A stretch of DNA of 64,000 bases from Opitutia bacterium. GTDB taxonomy: Bacteria; Verrucomicrobiota; Verrucomicrobiae; Opitutales; Opitutaceae. Below the pieces are notes generated by a model. The model was not told the DNA's origin and did not search any database. It saw only the letters and a program-made list of their open reading frames with translations. Location of the stretch: positions 1-64,000 of the forward strand of contig CANEVO010000001.1 in the NCBI GenBank assembly GCA_947442255.1, given 5' to 3'. Below are positions 17,300 to 26,445 of this stretch, piece by piece. Both the position numbers and the translations under genes were made by a program. The number at the start of each line of letters is the position of its first letter. Positions within the stretch are counted from its first letter, which is position 1.

Positions 17300-18498
17300 A
17301 AACCACGTACTTCACCCCGACCGTGTGGCTCGGAATCGCCGTGCTCGCCATGGGCGCCCGGGCCCAGGACGCCGCTCCGGCGGCCCTGAACGCACCGGCC
17401 ACCGACGCTGCGGCACGCACTCCGGCCGGCAGCCTGCGTTTCAATTTCCGCGGGGCGCCGCTCGAAACGGTACTCAACTACATGAGTGAAGCCGCGGGTT
17501 TCGTCATCGTGCTGGAGACACCGGTGCGCGGCACCGTGGACATGTGGAGCTCGCAGCCCGTGACCAAGGACGAGGCGGTGCAGTTGCTCAACGTCGCGCT
17601 CAACAAGAGCGGCTACTCGGCCCTCGTACAAGGGCGCACGATCGTCATCTCGTCGAAAGACGATGCGAAGAAGAAGAACCTCCCGATTCGGACGGGCAAC
17701 GATCCCGAGGAGATCCCGGCGAATGCCGAGATGGTCATGCAGATCATCCCGCTGCGGCGGATCGATGCGACGCAGGCCTCGCGTGACCTTGCGAGCATGC
17801 TCCCCGGCACCGCGACGCTGACCGCGAACCAGGACAGCAATTCCCTCGTGGTGACCGATACGAATATCAATCTTAAGCACATTGTCGCGCTGGTCAGCGC
17901 GCTCGATACGTCGATTGACACGGTTTCGACGATGAAGGTCTTCAAGCTGAAGAACGCCGATCCCTACGAAATGGCGCAACTTTTGACGAACCTCTACACC
18001 ACTCCGGCCCAGGGGCTCAACGGGCGGGGTGCCCAGGCGGGGTTCGGCGGCTTTGGCGGAAACGCCGGAGTAAATTTTGGCGGACGCGTAGGCGGGGGTG
18101 GGGGCGGTGCGGGCGGCGGCAACGCGGGTGGCCGGGGTGGCCGCGGGGGCGCGGGAGCGACGGCTCGCTCGGTGCCGGTGATCGCCATTGCCGACCCGCG
18201 GACCTTCTCGGTCGTCGTGACGGCCTCGAAGGAGGCGATGCCCGACATCGCGGAAATGATCGCGCAGCTGGATTCCAGCTCGGCGCGCAAGCAGAAGGTC
18301 TTCGTCTACACGATGGAGAACGCGAACGTGAAGCAGGTGGAGACGGTCCTGAAGAATCTTTTCCAGAGCAGCACGGGTCGCACGACGACCAACAATCAGC
18401 CCGATGCGCTGACCTCGCGGGCCACCACCAACGCGCAGCAAAATACGACGCAAAATCTTCAACTCGGCACCCAGGCTGCTACCGGTGCCCGCAACTGA
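17296..18498 (+). CDS. Secretin N-domain protein, first half of a two-protein secretin
   Basis: A 400-residue exported protein with its own signal peptide (about 1-24, 'MGARAQ'). It carries secretin N-domains only. N0/STN-like: 'LRFNFRGAPLETVLNYMSEAAGF' (about 50-72). N1: 'VMQIIPLRRIDATQASRDL' to 'SNSLVVTDTN' (about 148-192). N2: 'VFKLKNADPYEMAQLLTNLY' (about 215-234), split by a Gly/Arg-rich insert (about 243-290). The first half of a further repeat ('VFVYTMENANVKQVETVLKNLF') follows. It ends in a Gln/Asn/Thr-rich tail and never reaches the beta-barrel domain, which is encoded by the next gene. It overlaps the GspC-like gene by 4 bp. Confidence 0.8.
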   Translation: MKTTYFTPTVWLGIAVLAMGARAQDAAPAALNAPATDAAARTPAGSLRFNFRGAPLETVLNYMSEAAGFVIVLETPVRGTVDMWSSQPVTKDEAVQLLNVALNKSGYSALVQGRTIVISSKDDAKKKNLPIRTGNDPEEIPANAEMVMQIIPLRRIDATQASRDLASMLPGTATLTANQDSNSLVVTDTNINLKHIVALVSALDTSIDTVSTMKVFKLKNADPYEMAQLLTNLYTTPAQGLNGRGAQAGFGGFGGNAGVNFGGRVGGGGGGAGGGNAGGRGGRGGAGATARSVPVIAIADPRTFSVVVTASKEAMPDIAEMIAQLDSSSARKQKVFVYTMENANVKQVETVLKNLFQSSTGRTTTNNQPDALTSRATTNAQQNTTQNLQLGTQAATGARN

Positions 18499-18538
18499 CG
18501 GGGCCGGCGCCACAACCTAGAATCTAGAGAAACTCACC

Positions 18539-19687
18539 ATGAATTTTGGAAATTTTCGATTGCCCAGGCGCCGGTTGACGGCGGCGTTGGTTTTGTTCGG
18601 CGCCGCCTCGGTGTCGGCCCAGGTTCAAGGGGGCCGCGGGGGCCAGGGTGCGGGGGGCGGCGGATTTACCGGCGCCGGGGCGGGCGGGGCGGCGGGCGGG
18701 GCCAACAGCGGTAACCGCGCCTACCAAAACACCACGATGGTCGGCGACGCGATGATCACCAGCGACATCGATACCCGCCGGCTGATTGTCGTGACGGATG
18801 AAATGACGAACGAGAATATCAAGGCCATCGTCGCCAGTCTCGATAAACCGAAGCCGCAGGTATTGATCAACGTCGTCTTCCTGCAGGTTACGCACGACAA
18901 CACTTTCGACCTCGGAGCCGAAGCGGTCTACAAGGGGCCGATCTCGATCAAGACCAACCCCGAGGGCACCGCGACGACAAAGTTCGGCGTCGCCGCGGAG
19001 CTCACCAATCCCTCGTTCTACGGGGCGTTTTACCAACTGGTCGGGCGGGACGTGAATGCCACCATCCATGCGCTGTCCGGCGTCACCAAGACCGAGATTC
19101 TTTCCCGGCCCTCGATCCTCACGCGGAGTAACCAGCAGGCCACGATTTTGGTCGGCCAGAACGTGCCACTCCTCACCACCACGACGCAAAACACTAATTC
19201 GAACTCCATCACCAGCACCGTGTCGTATCAGGACGTCGGCATCATTCTGCGCGTCACGCCGTTCATTACCAACGAGGGCCTGGTCGAAATGATCGTCTCG
19301 CCCGAAATTTCCTCCATCAGCCCCACGACGGTGCCCATCCCGGGGGCCGGGAACACGACGGTCATCGACCGGCGTTCGGCCGATACCGTGGTCGTAACCC
19401 CGAGCGATCGCACGATCGTGATCGGCGGGCTCATTTCGAATCAGAAGAACGACACCGTGAACAAGGTGCCGTTCCTAGGGGACATTCCCGTGCTGGGCGC
19501 GGCCTTCCGGCGGACGATCAAGAGCAACGTTAAGACAGAACTCCTCATCTTTCTGACGCCGCACGTGGTGAAAACGCCCGAGGATCTCGCCAGTCTTTCG
19601 GAAAACGAACGCACCAAGCTCGATCTGGCGCCGCAGGCGTTCGACAAAACTGACGCCGGCAAATTCCTGCCCGGCCGCAAACCCTGA
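18539..19687 (+). CDS. Secretin barrel protein, second half of a two-protein secretin
   Basis: A 382-residue exported protein with a signal peptide (about 1-28, 'AASVSAQ'), then a Gly/Arg-rich stretch (about 30-60). It picks up the secretin fold at the end of an N-domain: 'SDIDTRRLIVVTDEMTNENIKAIVASLDKP'. The full secretin domain follows: 'VLINVVFLQVTHDN', 'TEILSRPSILTRSNQQATILVG', 'VGIILRVTPFI', 'IGGLISNQKNDTVNKVPFLGDIPVLG', 'TELLIFLTPHVV'. It should form the outer-membrane pore. A 40-bp gap with a plausible ribosome site separates it from the N-domain gene. The separate signal peptide argues against a simple frameshift. Confidence 0.85.
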   Translation: MNFGNFRLPRRRLTAALVLFGAASVSAQVQGGRGGQGAGGGGFTGAGAGGAAGGANSGNRAYQNTTMVGDAMITSDIDTRRLIVVTDEMTNENIKAIVASLDKPKPQVLINVVFLQVTHDNTFDLGAEAVYKGPISIKTNPEGTATTKFGVAAELTNPSFYGAFYQLVGRDVNATIHALSGVTKTEILSRPSILTRSNQQATILVGQNVPLLTTTTQNTNSNSITSTVSYQDVGIILRVTPFITNEGLVEMIVSPEISSISPTTVPIPGAGNTTVIDRRSADTVVVTPSDRTIVIGGLISNQKNDTVNKVPFLGDIPVLGAAFRRTIKSNVKTELLIFLTPHVVKTPEDLASLSENERTKLDLAPQAFDKTDAGKFLPGRKP

Positions 19688-19740
19688 GAATTGAAGCTTG
19701 GAACGGCCGGCCGTTCAGGCGAATTCGTGGTGGCGCACTC

Positions 19741-21219
19741 ATGGGCTCTCCGCACGCAAAACGCCGGCTGATCGTATACGTCACCCTGATCGGGTGCGGC
19801 TTAGCGGTGTGCGGGTGGCAGGCGCAGGAGCATCTGCGCTTCAAGCGCACCGCGGCCGACGCGCTCGTCAACCGCGGGCGCGACATCACGTCCACCCTCG
19901 GGGTGCTGGTGCGTTCGCAGCGCCGCTTCGGTCTGGTTTCCAAGGAGCGGTTGCAATCCGCCCTACAGGACCTCATGCGGCCGGAGGAGCTCGAGTCGAT
20001 CGCAATTCTCGCCGCCACGGGTGAAACGATCGCCAGTGCGGGCGATCCGGTGGATCTGACCCCGGAGATGTCGCACGCGAAAGGAGCCTATTGGCGCGAG
20101 CGTTCGCTCACGATCATGAACGTGATGGATCTCGGCGCCGTCCCCGGCGACGATGGTGCCCGCTCGCGCCCGCCGATCGTGGTGGCCGACGATCGCACCG
20201 CCCGGGCCTTTCGTGCGGCGCCCAATCGCCGGAGCGCCGACGCGCGCCCCGGCCCGGAACCAGCGGCCGGCGCGAGCGCGGGCGCCGCCCCGGCGCGGGC
20301 GCCCTTCGGCCGGCCGGCTTGGATGTCGAAAGAGGAGTTCGATACCGTCATCCAGAAGCAGGGAGTGCACAGTCTCGTGATTTCGATCTCAACCGTCGAC
20401 ATGCACCGCGCCGTCAACGCGGACCTTTTACTCCGTTCGCTGGTCAGCTTGCTGGCCATGGGCGGTGCGATCGTCTCGGCGCTGGCCTGGCGCAACGTCG
20501 GCAAAAATTCCGAATTGCAAATCCGGCTCGTGAAGGCGGGCGAGATGAACACGCATCTCAAGGAGATGAATCTCGCCGCCGCCGGCCTCGCCCACGAGAC
20601 GCGCAATCCGCTCAACCTGATCCGCGGTCTCGCGCAGCTGGTCGCGATGGAGGCGAAGGAATCGCCCCGGCTGAAGGAGCACGCCTCGACCATCGTCGAG
20701 GAGGCCGACCGGGTGACGGTGCAGTTGAATGAGTTCATCAACTACTCGAAACCGCGCGATGCACAGTTGGGGCCGGTGGACGTGCGGCGGCTCGTGGCGG
20801 ACGTAGCGCGCACCCTGCTGCCGGACATCGAGGAAAAACAAATTCAACTGAAGCAACCGGAGTGGTCGGTCGTCGTCGAGGCGGATGAACAGCTCCTGCG
20901 GCAGGCGCTGTTCAACGTGTTGTTGAACGCGGTGCAGGCGGTTTCGCCCGGCGGGCGGATCGAGGTGCGGCTCGCGCCGGACGGGTCGCGCGCCGCCGGG
21001 CTGGAAATCAACGACGATGGTCCGGGGGTGCCCGCCGCCGACCGGGCCGCGATCTTCAAACCCTACGTCACGATGCGGCCGAAAGGCGTGGGATTGGGGC
21101 TCGCGATCGTCGCCCAAATCGCCGCGGTGCATCATTGGGAGGTCGGTTGCGCGGCCAACGAGCCACGCGGCGCGTGCTTTCGCTTCACCGGCCTCAGGCT
21201 CGCTCCGCCATCGCCATGA
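19741..21219 (+). CDS. NtrB/ZraS-type membrane sensor histidine kinase
   Basis: A 492-residue membrane sensor kinase. It has TM1 (about 9-26), a periplasmic sensor of about 200 residues with a Pro/Ala/Arg-rich low-complexity segment (about 168-195), TM2 (about 229-245) and a cytoplasmic HisKA/HATPase core. The H-box is 'LAHETRNPLNLIRGL', the N-box 'QALFNVLLNAVQA', G1 'DDGPGVP' and G2 'GVGLGLAI'. It is encoded 53 bp after the secretin gene and overlaps the regulator gene by 4 bp. It probably phosphorylates that regulator in response to an envelope signal. Confidence 0.9.
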   Translation: MGSPHAKRRLIVYVTLIGCGLAVCGWQAQEHLRFKRTAADALVNRGRDITSTLGVLVRSQRRFGLVSKERLQSALQDLMRPEELESIAILAATGETIASAGDPVDLTPEMSHAKGAYWRERSLTIMNVMDLGAVPGDDGARSRPPIVVADDRTARAFRAAPNRRSADARPGPEPAAGASAGAAPARAPFGRPAWMSKEEFDTVIQKQGVHSLVISISTVDMHRAVNADLLLRSLVSLLAMGGAIVSALAWRNVGKNSELQIRLVKAGEMNTHLKEMNLAAAGLAHETRNPLNLIRGLAQLVAMEAKESPRLKEHASTIVEEADRVTVQLNEFINYSKPRDAQLGPVDVRRLVADVARTLLPDIEEKQIQLKQPEWSVVVEADEQLLRQALFNVLLNAVQAVSPGGRIEVRLAPDGSRAAGLEINDDGPGVPAADRAAIFKPYVTMRPKGVGLGLAIVAQIAAVHHWEVGCAANEPRGACFRFTGLRLAPPSP

Positions 21220-22586
21220 GTCCGTCCGCCGCGCCACCGGTGCGCATTCTCATTGTCGATGACGACCGTGCCCAGCGCAGCCTGCTGGAGACCTTTCTTC
21301 AATCGCAGGGCTGCCTCACCCATTCGGCCGCGTCGGGTGAGGCGGCGGTGCAACTGCTGCTGGAGGAAAAGTTCTCGATGATGATTTCGGATATCCGCAT
21401 GCCGGGCATGTCGGGCCTCGAGACGCTGCGGCGCGTCCGCCAGAAGCATCCCGATCTGCCGGTGCTGCTTGTCACCGCCTTCGCCGACATTCGCAGCGCC
21501 GTCACCGCGATGCGCGACGGCGCGGTCAACTACCTCGCGAAACCGATCGATCTCGACGAATTGATCCTTTCCGTCCGCAAGGCGACCCACCATGCGTTCA
21601 AACCCGTGGCTCCCGCCGCGGTGGAGTCGCCCCTTCCGGCGGGAGTGATCACGAACAGCCCACTCATGGCCGCCGTGCTCCGCGACGCGGCGGTGATCGC
21701 GCCGTCGGAAAGCCGCGTGCTACTCACCGGCGAAAGCGGCGTCGGCAAGGAAGTCGTCGCCGATCTCATCCATGCGTGGAGCCGGCGGGCCCATGGGCCG
21801 ATGGTGAAGGTAAATTGCGCGGCGATTCCCGAGAACCTGCTCGAAAGCGAGCTCTTCGGCTACGAGAAGGGCTCCTTCACCGGGGCGCACCAGCAGCGGA
21901 TCGGGCGCTTTGAGGAGGCGAACGGCGGTACGATTTTTCTGGATGAGATCGGCGAACTGCCGCCGGCCCTGCAGGCGAAACTCCTGCGCGTGATCCACGA
22001 CGGAACCTTCCGGCGGATCGGCTCGACCCGCGACACCCACACCGATGCCCGGGTGCTGGCGGCGACCAATCGCGACCTCGAGGCGCAGATCGCCGCCGGC
22101 CAGTTTCGCGAGGATCTCTTCTACCGGCTCAACGTGATGGAGATTCACATCCCGCCGCTGCGGGAGCGACCGGAGGACGTTTTGCCGCTCGCGACCTATT
22201 TCATCGAGTTGTTCTCGCGCCAGAAGCCGCGGTTCTCCGCGACGGTCACCGCGAGCCTGACCCGCTACCGTTGGCCCGGCAATGTACGCGAGTTGCGCAA
22301 CGCGATGGAGCGGGCGGCCTTGTTGTCGCGCGGGGAAATCGTTTTGCCGGAGCACCTGCCGGCCCGCGTTCTGGCGGTGGGCGCGGAACCGCCGCGGGGC
22401 GATGCGCCCGGCAGTCCGCGATTGGAGGAGATTGCGCGCGAGGCGATTTTGAAGGCGTTGCGAAAAAATAATTTCAACCGCACCGAAACCGCGAAGGAAC
22501 TGGCGATCAGCCGCCGCGCGCTGATCTACAAGCTCCTGCGCCTACGGGAGCAGGGCATCGTGGTCGATCCGCCGGACCCACCGTGA
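21216..22586 (+). CDS. NtrC-family sigma-54-dependent response regulator
   Basis: A 456-residue activator. The receiver domain (about 9-120) has acidic pocket 'VDDD', phospho-acceptor Asp59 in 'ISDIRMPG', and Lys in 'AKPID'. The AAA+ domain (about 143-380) has Walker A 'GESGVGKE', the sigma-54 contact loop as 'GSFTGA', Walker B 'GGTIFLDEIGEL' and the arginine-finger region 'FREDLFYRLNV'. A Fis-type helix-turn-helix lies at about 412-445 ('FNRTETAKELAISRRALIYKL'). The ATG at 21216 overlaps the kinase stop. It is the obvious candidate to act at the enhancer dyads and sigma-54 promoter at 7150-7257. Confidence 0.93.
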   Translation: MSPSAAPPVRILIVDDDRAQRSLLETFLQSQGCLTHSAASGEAAVQLLLEEKFSMMISDIRMPGMSGLETLRRVRQKHPDLPVLLVTAFADIRSAVTAMRDGAVNYLAKPIDLDELILSVRKATHHAFKPVAPAAVESPLPAGVITNSPLMAAVLRDAAVIAPSESRVLLTGESGVGKEVVADLIHAWSRRAHGPMVKVNCAAIPENLLESELFGYEKGSFTGAHQQRIGRFEEANGGTIFLDEIGELPPALQAKLLRVIHDGTFRRIGSTRDTHTDARVLAATNRDLEAQIAAGQFREDLFYRLNVMEIHIPPLRERPEDVLPLATYFIELFSRQKPRFSATVTASLTRYRWPGNVRELRNAMERAALLSRGEIVLPEHLPARVLAVGAEPPRGDAPGSPRLEEIAREAILKALRKNNFNRTETAKELAISRRALIYKLLRLREQGIVVDPPDPP

Positions 22587-22613
22587 CGGGCGCAGTGGCG
22601 CCGGGTCGGGAAT

Positions 22614-23357
22614 CTACGCCGGGCCCTCGTGCGAAACGCCGCGGGAGTCAAAAATGTTCCCGATGCCGTGGACGGTGCGGAACGCGGTCAGGTCGAGCCC
22701 GTGGGCGCTGAATAGGTCGCGCACTTTCACGATGTATTGGTCGAGCGAGCGGCTCTTCACGTCGGCATGGACACACCAGACCGAGTGAATGAGGGCCTTG
22801 CGGGTGATCACCTAGGCGGGATGGGCGTTGAGCTAGGCGAGGATACCGAGCTCTTTCCGCCCGATTTTTTCCACCGCGCCACTGCCAAAGGAAATTTCCA
22901 GCCGTTCCGGCGTGATCCGCGCGCCGCAGAAATCGAAGGGCTCGTCACTGACTTTCACGTTTTTCGTCACGTTCAAATCCGCCTTCGCTTCCGTGCGCCG
23001 CAGCACCGCCCGGATTCGGGCGACGAGTTCCGCATAGCTGAAAGGCTTCGTCACGTAATCGTCGCCCCCCATCTCCAGTCCCTTGACCTTCGTGGTTTCC
23101 TCGACGTTACCGGTCATGAAAATCACCGGGACGGAAATGTCGGCTACCTTCAGCTCCTCGACCAGCGCGAACCCGGGCTGGTCCGGAAGATTAATGTCGA
23201 ATAACACCAGATTGGCGTAGTTTTTCTTGATAAATTTCAGGGCGTGGGCGACGCGCCTGCAGACTTGGGCGCGCATGCCGTCGCGCTCGAGATGACTCGT
23301 AATCAGCGCGGCGAGTTTCACTTCATCCTCGACGATGACGATGAGCGGCTTGGCCTC
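22614..23357 (-). pseudogene. OmpR-type response regulator with two in-frame TAG codons
   Basis: Read from about 23357 down. The receiver is intact: 'IVIVEDE', phospho-acceptor in 'LFDINLPD', 'FMTGN', 'TKPFS'. The DNA-binding winged helix then reads 'RKELGILA', TAG (22833-22835), 'LNAHPA', TAG (22812-22814), 'VITRKALIHSVW' and on to 'SRSLDQYIVKVRDLF' in the same frame, ending with a third TAG at 22614. The first TAG sits where OmpR-family proteins usually have Tyr or Phe, and a nearby 'GYIFD' motif reads 'GNIFD'. No start codon is visible directly before the receiver. Likely a decayed gene, or sequence errors. Confidence 0.75.
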
Positions 23358-23530
23358 GGGATGGGAAGAAAGGTTTGGGCAATTCCGGGCTGGAGCGGAG
23401 TTTTTTGCATTTGACGGAGCGATGTCAACTACCGCGCCCGGCGCCGTCCGGGCTGGCGGGCCGCTCGGCCCCGGGCCCGGGCCTCCGGAAATTGCTTGAA
23501 GGCGGTCGCTGCGGAGTGTCCTTTGGCCGC

Positions 23531-24415
23531 GTGTCTGACCATGCACCCTTGCTGATGCTCGGACTGCCGAAAGGCAGCCTAGAGGAATCCACGAAAAACC
23601 TGTTTGCGAAAGCAGGTTGGAAAATTACCACGAGTTCGCGCAGCTACCGGCCGTCGATCGACGACCCCGAGCTCGATGGACGCTTCGTGCGCGCGCAGGA
23701 GGTGAGCCGCTACGTGGAGCATGGCTTCTTCGACTGTGGACTGACCGGCTACGACTGGGTGCAGGAAAACGGTTCCGACGTCGTCGAAGTGTGCGACCTG
23801 ATCTACAGCCGCGCCTCGACCCTGAAATCGCGCTGGGTGCTGTGCGTGCCCGAATCCTCCAGTGTCCGGAGCGCCGCCGACCTTGAGGGCAAACGCGTGG
23901 CGACCGAGTTGGTCAACACGACGAAGAAGTTTTTCGAGCAAAAGGGGGTGAAGGTGGAGGTAGAATTCTCGTGGGGCGCGACCGAGGTGAAGGTGCCCGA
24001 TCTGGTCGACGCTATCGTGGACATCACCGAGACAGGCAGCTCGCTGCGCGCCAACAACCTACGGATCGTCGACACGCTGCTCGAGACGAACACGAAGCTC
24101 ATCGCGAACCGCCAGAGCTGGGCGAATCCGGCGAAGCGCAAGAAGATCGAAACGATCGCGCTGCTCCTGCGGGGGGCACTCGAAGCCGGGTCCAAGGTGG
24201 GTTTGAAAATGAACCTGCCGAAAAGTGCGCTCGAATCGGTCGTGCAATCGCTCCCCGCGCTGCGGAATCCCACGATCTCGCAATTGAGTTCGTCCGACTG
24301 GATCGCGCTCGAAACGATCATCGACGAAAGTGTCGTCCGGGAAATCATTCCGCAGCTTAAGGCCCTCGGCGCCGAGGGGATCGTCGAATATCCGCTGAAC
24401 AAAGTGGTTTACTAA
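23531..24415 (+). CDS. hisG: ATP phosphoribosyltransferase, long form (HisG)
   Basis: A 294-residue enzyme for the first step of histidine synthesis, joining ATP and PRPP. It starts with the family motif '[10 protein letters not shown]' and has '[13 protein letters not shown]', the PRPP loop region '[16 protein letters not shown]', and a C-terminal ACT-like regulatory domain (about 205-290). This is the hexameric long form, which does not need HisZ. The start is uncertain: GTG 23531 was chosen, ATG 23555 is possible. The agmatine genes follow 40 bp downstream on the same strand. Confidence 0.93.
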   Translation: MSDHAPLLMLGLPKGSLEESTKNLFAKAGWKITTSSRSYRPSIDDPELDGRFVRAQEVSRYVEHGFFDCGLTGYDWVQENGSDVVEVCDLIYSRASTLKSRWVLCVPESSSVRSAADLEGKRVATELVNTTKKFFEQKGVKVEVEFSWGATEVKVPDLVDAIVDITETGSSLRANNLRIVDTLLETNTKLIANRQSWANPAKRKKIETIALLLRGALEAGSKVGLKMNLPKSALESVVQSLPALRNPTISQLSSSDWIALETIIDESVVREIIPQLKALGAEGIVEYPLNKVVY

Positions 24416-24455
24416 GCGCAGGCGTAAGCGCGGCGGCACCGTCAGAAATTTCATC

Positions 24456-25334
24456 ATGTCGAAGGTAACCCTCGGTCTGCTCCAACACGCCTGTGGCACG
24501 GATCCCGCCGCGAATCTCAAGAAGACCCTTGAGCTGGCGGAGCGTGCTGCGAAAAAAGGCGCCAACATCATCTGCACGCAGGAGCTCTTCCGCTCGCAGT
24601 ATTTCTGCCAGGCGGAGAAGCACGATTATTTTAAACTCGCCGAGCCGATTCCGGGGCCGAGCAGCCGGGCGTTTCAGAAACTGGCGAAGCGGCACGGGGT
24701 CGTGATCATCGCGTCGCTCTTCGAAAAGCGTGCCTCCGGCCTCTACCACAACACGGCGGTGATCATCGACGCCGATGGCCGGATGCTGGGCGTCTACCGG
24801 AAGATGCACATTCCGGACGATCCGCTCTACTACGAGAAATTTTATTTCACCCCGGGCGACACGGGGTTCAAGGCGTGGGACACCAAATTCGGCAAGGTCG
24901 GCGTTCTGATCTGCTGGGACCAGTGGTATCCGGAGGGAGCGCGGCTGACGGCGATGCAGGGCGCGGAGATTTTATTCTATCCCACGGCGATCGGCTGGCA
25001 TCCGGGCGAGAAGGCGGAATACGGGGTGAACCAGCACGGGGCGTGGGAGACCATCCAGCGCAGCCACGCGGTGGCGAACGGGTGTTACGTTGCCGCAGTC
25101 AACCGGATCGGCGTCGAGCAACCCGAAGGTGGCGACGGCATCGAGTTTTGGGGCCAGAGTTTTGTCGCGGGCACGAGCGGGCAGATTCTGGCGAAGGCGA
25201 GCGCGAACCGGGAGGAAGTGATGCTGGTGCCGATCGAACTCGATAAAGTCGACGTGACCCGCACGCACTGGCCGTTCCTGCGCGATCGTCGGATCGACGC
25301 CTATGGCGACCTGACGAAGCGGTTCATCGACTGA
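24456..25334 (+). CDS. aguB: N-carbamoylputrescine amidase
   Basis: A 292-residue nitrilase-superfamily amidase converting N-carbamoylputrescine to putrescine, ammonia and CO2. The catalytic triad regions are visible: Glu in 'CTQELFRSQYFCQ', Lys in 'YRKMHIPDDP' and Cys in 'GVLICWDQWYPE'. The substrate-specific 'TAIGWHP' and 'GQSFVAG' motifs fit the AguB branch. It lies 2 bp before the agmatine deiminase gene, so the two are co-transcribed. Confidence 0.93.
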   Translation: MSKVTLGLLQHACGTDPAANLKKTLELAERAAKKGANIICTQELFRSQYFCQAEKHDYFKLAEPIPGPSSRAFQKLAKRHGVVIIASLFEKRASGLYHNTAVIIDADGRMLGVYRKMHIPDDPLYYEKFYFTPGDTGFKAWDTKFGKVGVLICWDQWYPEGARLTAMQGAEILFYPTAIGWHPGEKAEYGVNQHGAWETIQRSHAVANGCYVAAVNRIGVEQPEGGDGIEFWGQSFVAGTSGQILAKASANREEVMLVPIELDKVDVTRTHWPFLRDRRIDAYGDLTKRFID

Positions 25335-25336
25335 GC

Positions 25337-26392
25337 ATGGCCGCCTCGCAAACGAAGACGCCGGCGGCCCTCGGATTCCGCATGCCGGCCGAGTGGGAGC
25401 CGCAGGCGGCCGTCTGGCTCTCGTGGCCGCACAAGTACGCGTCGTGGCCCGGACAGTTCCGGCAGGTGCCGTACACGTTCGCCCGGATCGTGGCGCAGAT
25501 CAGCCGGTTCGAGGCGGTGCGCATCAATGCGGCGGCGAAGCTGCACGCGCGGGCGAAACGCCTTTGCACCGCGGCCGGCGCGGACATGGCCCGGGTGACG
25601 TTCTACAATCACCCGACCAACGATGCGTGGTGCCGCGATCACGGGCCAATTTTCTTGAAGCACGACGACACCGGCGAAGTCGCGCTCACCGACTGGCGCT
25701 ACAATGCCTGGGGTGACAAGTATCCGCCGTACGACCTCGACAACGAAATTCCCCCCAGCATTGGCCGGAAGCTGCAGTTGCGGCGCTTCGAGCACGACAT
25801 GGTGCTCGAGGGTGGTTCCGTCGATGTCAACGGTCGCGGCCTCTTGCTCACCAGCGAGCAGTGCCTGCTGAACAAAAACCGTAATCCGCACCTCACGCGC
25901 GAACAGATCGAGCAGAACCTGCGCGCCTATCTCGGCGTGAAGCAGATCCTGTGGGTCGGCGACGGCATCCTGGGTGACGATACCGACGGGCACATCGACG
26001 ACATCACGCGCTTCTACAAGCCCGACGGTTTCATCACGGCCGTCGAGCCGAACCGGCGCGATCCGAATCACAAGATTCTCGCGGAAAATCTCGAGCGGCT
26101 GCGCAGCTTCCGGACGCCGGTGGGAAAGAAGTTTGACCTCGTCACGCTGCCGATGCCGAGGCCGTTCGCGTTTCAGGGGCAGCGGGTGCCGGCGAGCTAT
26201 GCGAATTTTATCATCATCAACGGCGCCGTGCTCGTGCCGACATTCCGGCAGAAAAAGCGCGATGCCGAGGCGTGTGGAATCATCGGCGGCTGCTTTCCCG
26301 GCCGTGAAGTGATCCCGATCGATTGCTATCACTTGATCTGGGGCCTGGGGACGCTGCACTGCATCTCGCAGCAGCAACCGGCCGCGGGCTAG
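25337..26392 (+). CDS. aguA: Agmatine deiminase
   Basis: A 351-residue member of the peptidyl-arginine deiminase-like fold that converts agmatine to N-carbamoylputrescine, which feeds the preceding gene product. Visible motifs are 'WLSWPHK', 'WCRDHGPIF', 'LEGGSVDVNGRG', 'DTDGHIDDITRF' and the C-terminal catalytic Cys in 'GLGTLHCISQQQP'. The length fits the family. Together with aguB it forms an arginine-decarboxylase-dependent putrescine route; no arginine decarboxylase is in the window. It converges with the next gene. Confidence 0.93.
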   Translation: MAASQTKTPAALGFRMPAEWEPQAAVWLSWPHKYASWPGQFRQVPYTFARIVAQISRFEAVRINAAAKLHARAKRLCTAAGADMARVTFYNHPTNDAWCRDHGPIFLKHDDTGEVALTDWRYNAWGDKYPPYDLDNEIPPSIGRKLQLRRFEHDMVLEGGSVDVNGRGLLLTSEQCLLNKNRNPHLTREQIEQNLRAYLGVKQILWVGDGILGDDTDGHIDDITRFYKPDGFITAVEPNRRDPNHKILAENLERLRSFRTPVGKKFDLVTLPMPRPFAFQGQRVPASYANFIIINGAVLVPTFRQKKRDAEACGIIGGCFPGREVIPIDCYHLIWGLGTLHCISQQQPAAG

Positions 26393-26445
26393 ACGATCCG
26401 GCCGGGTGCCGGCGTTGGCGCGGCTTTTTGTAGCCTGGGACGCGG

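Noticed and set aside
18040..18160. Short GC-rich repeats that look like a repeat array
   Set aside because: They are codon repeats for a Gly/Arg tract inside a coding frame, with no spacer-repeat structure.
17296..19687. Idea that the two secretin genes are one gene broken by a frameshift
   Set aside because: The second gene has its own ribosome site, start, signal peptide and Gly-rich region, and the first ends in a natural low-complexity tail.
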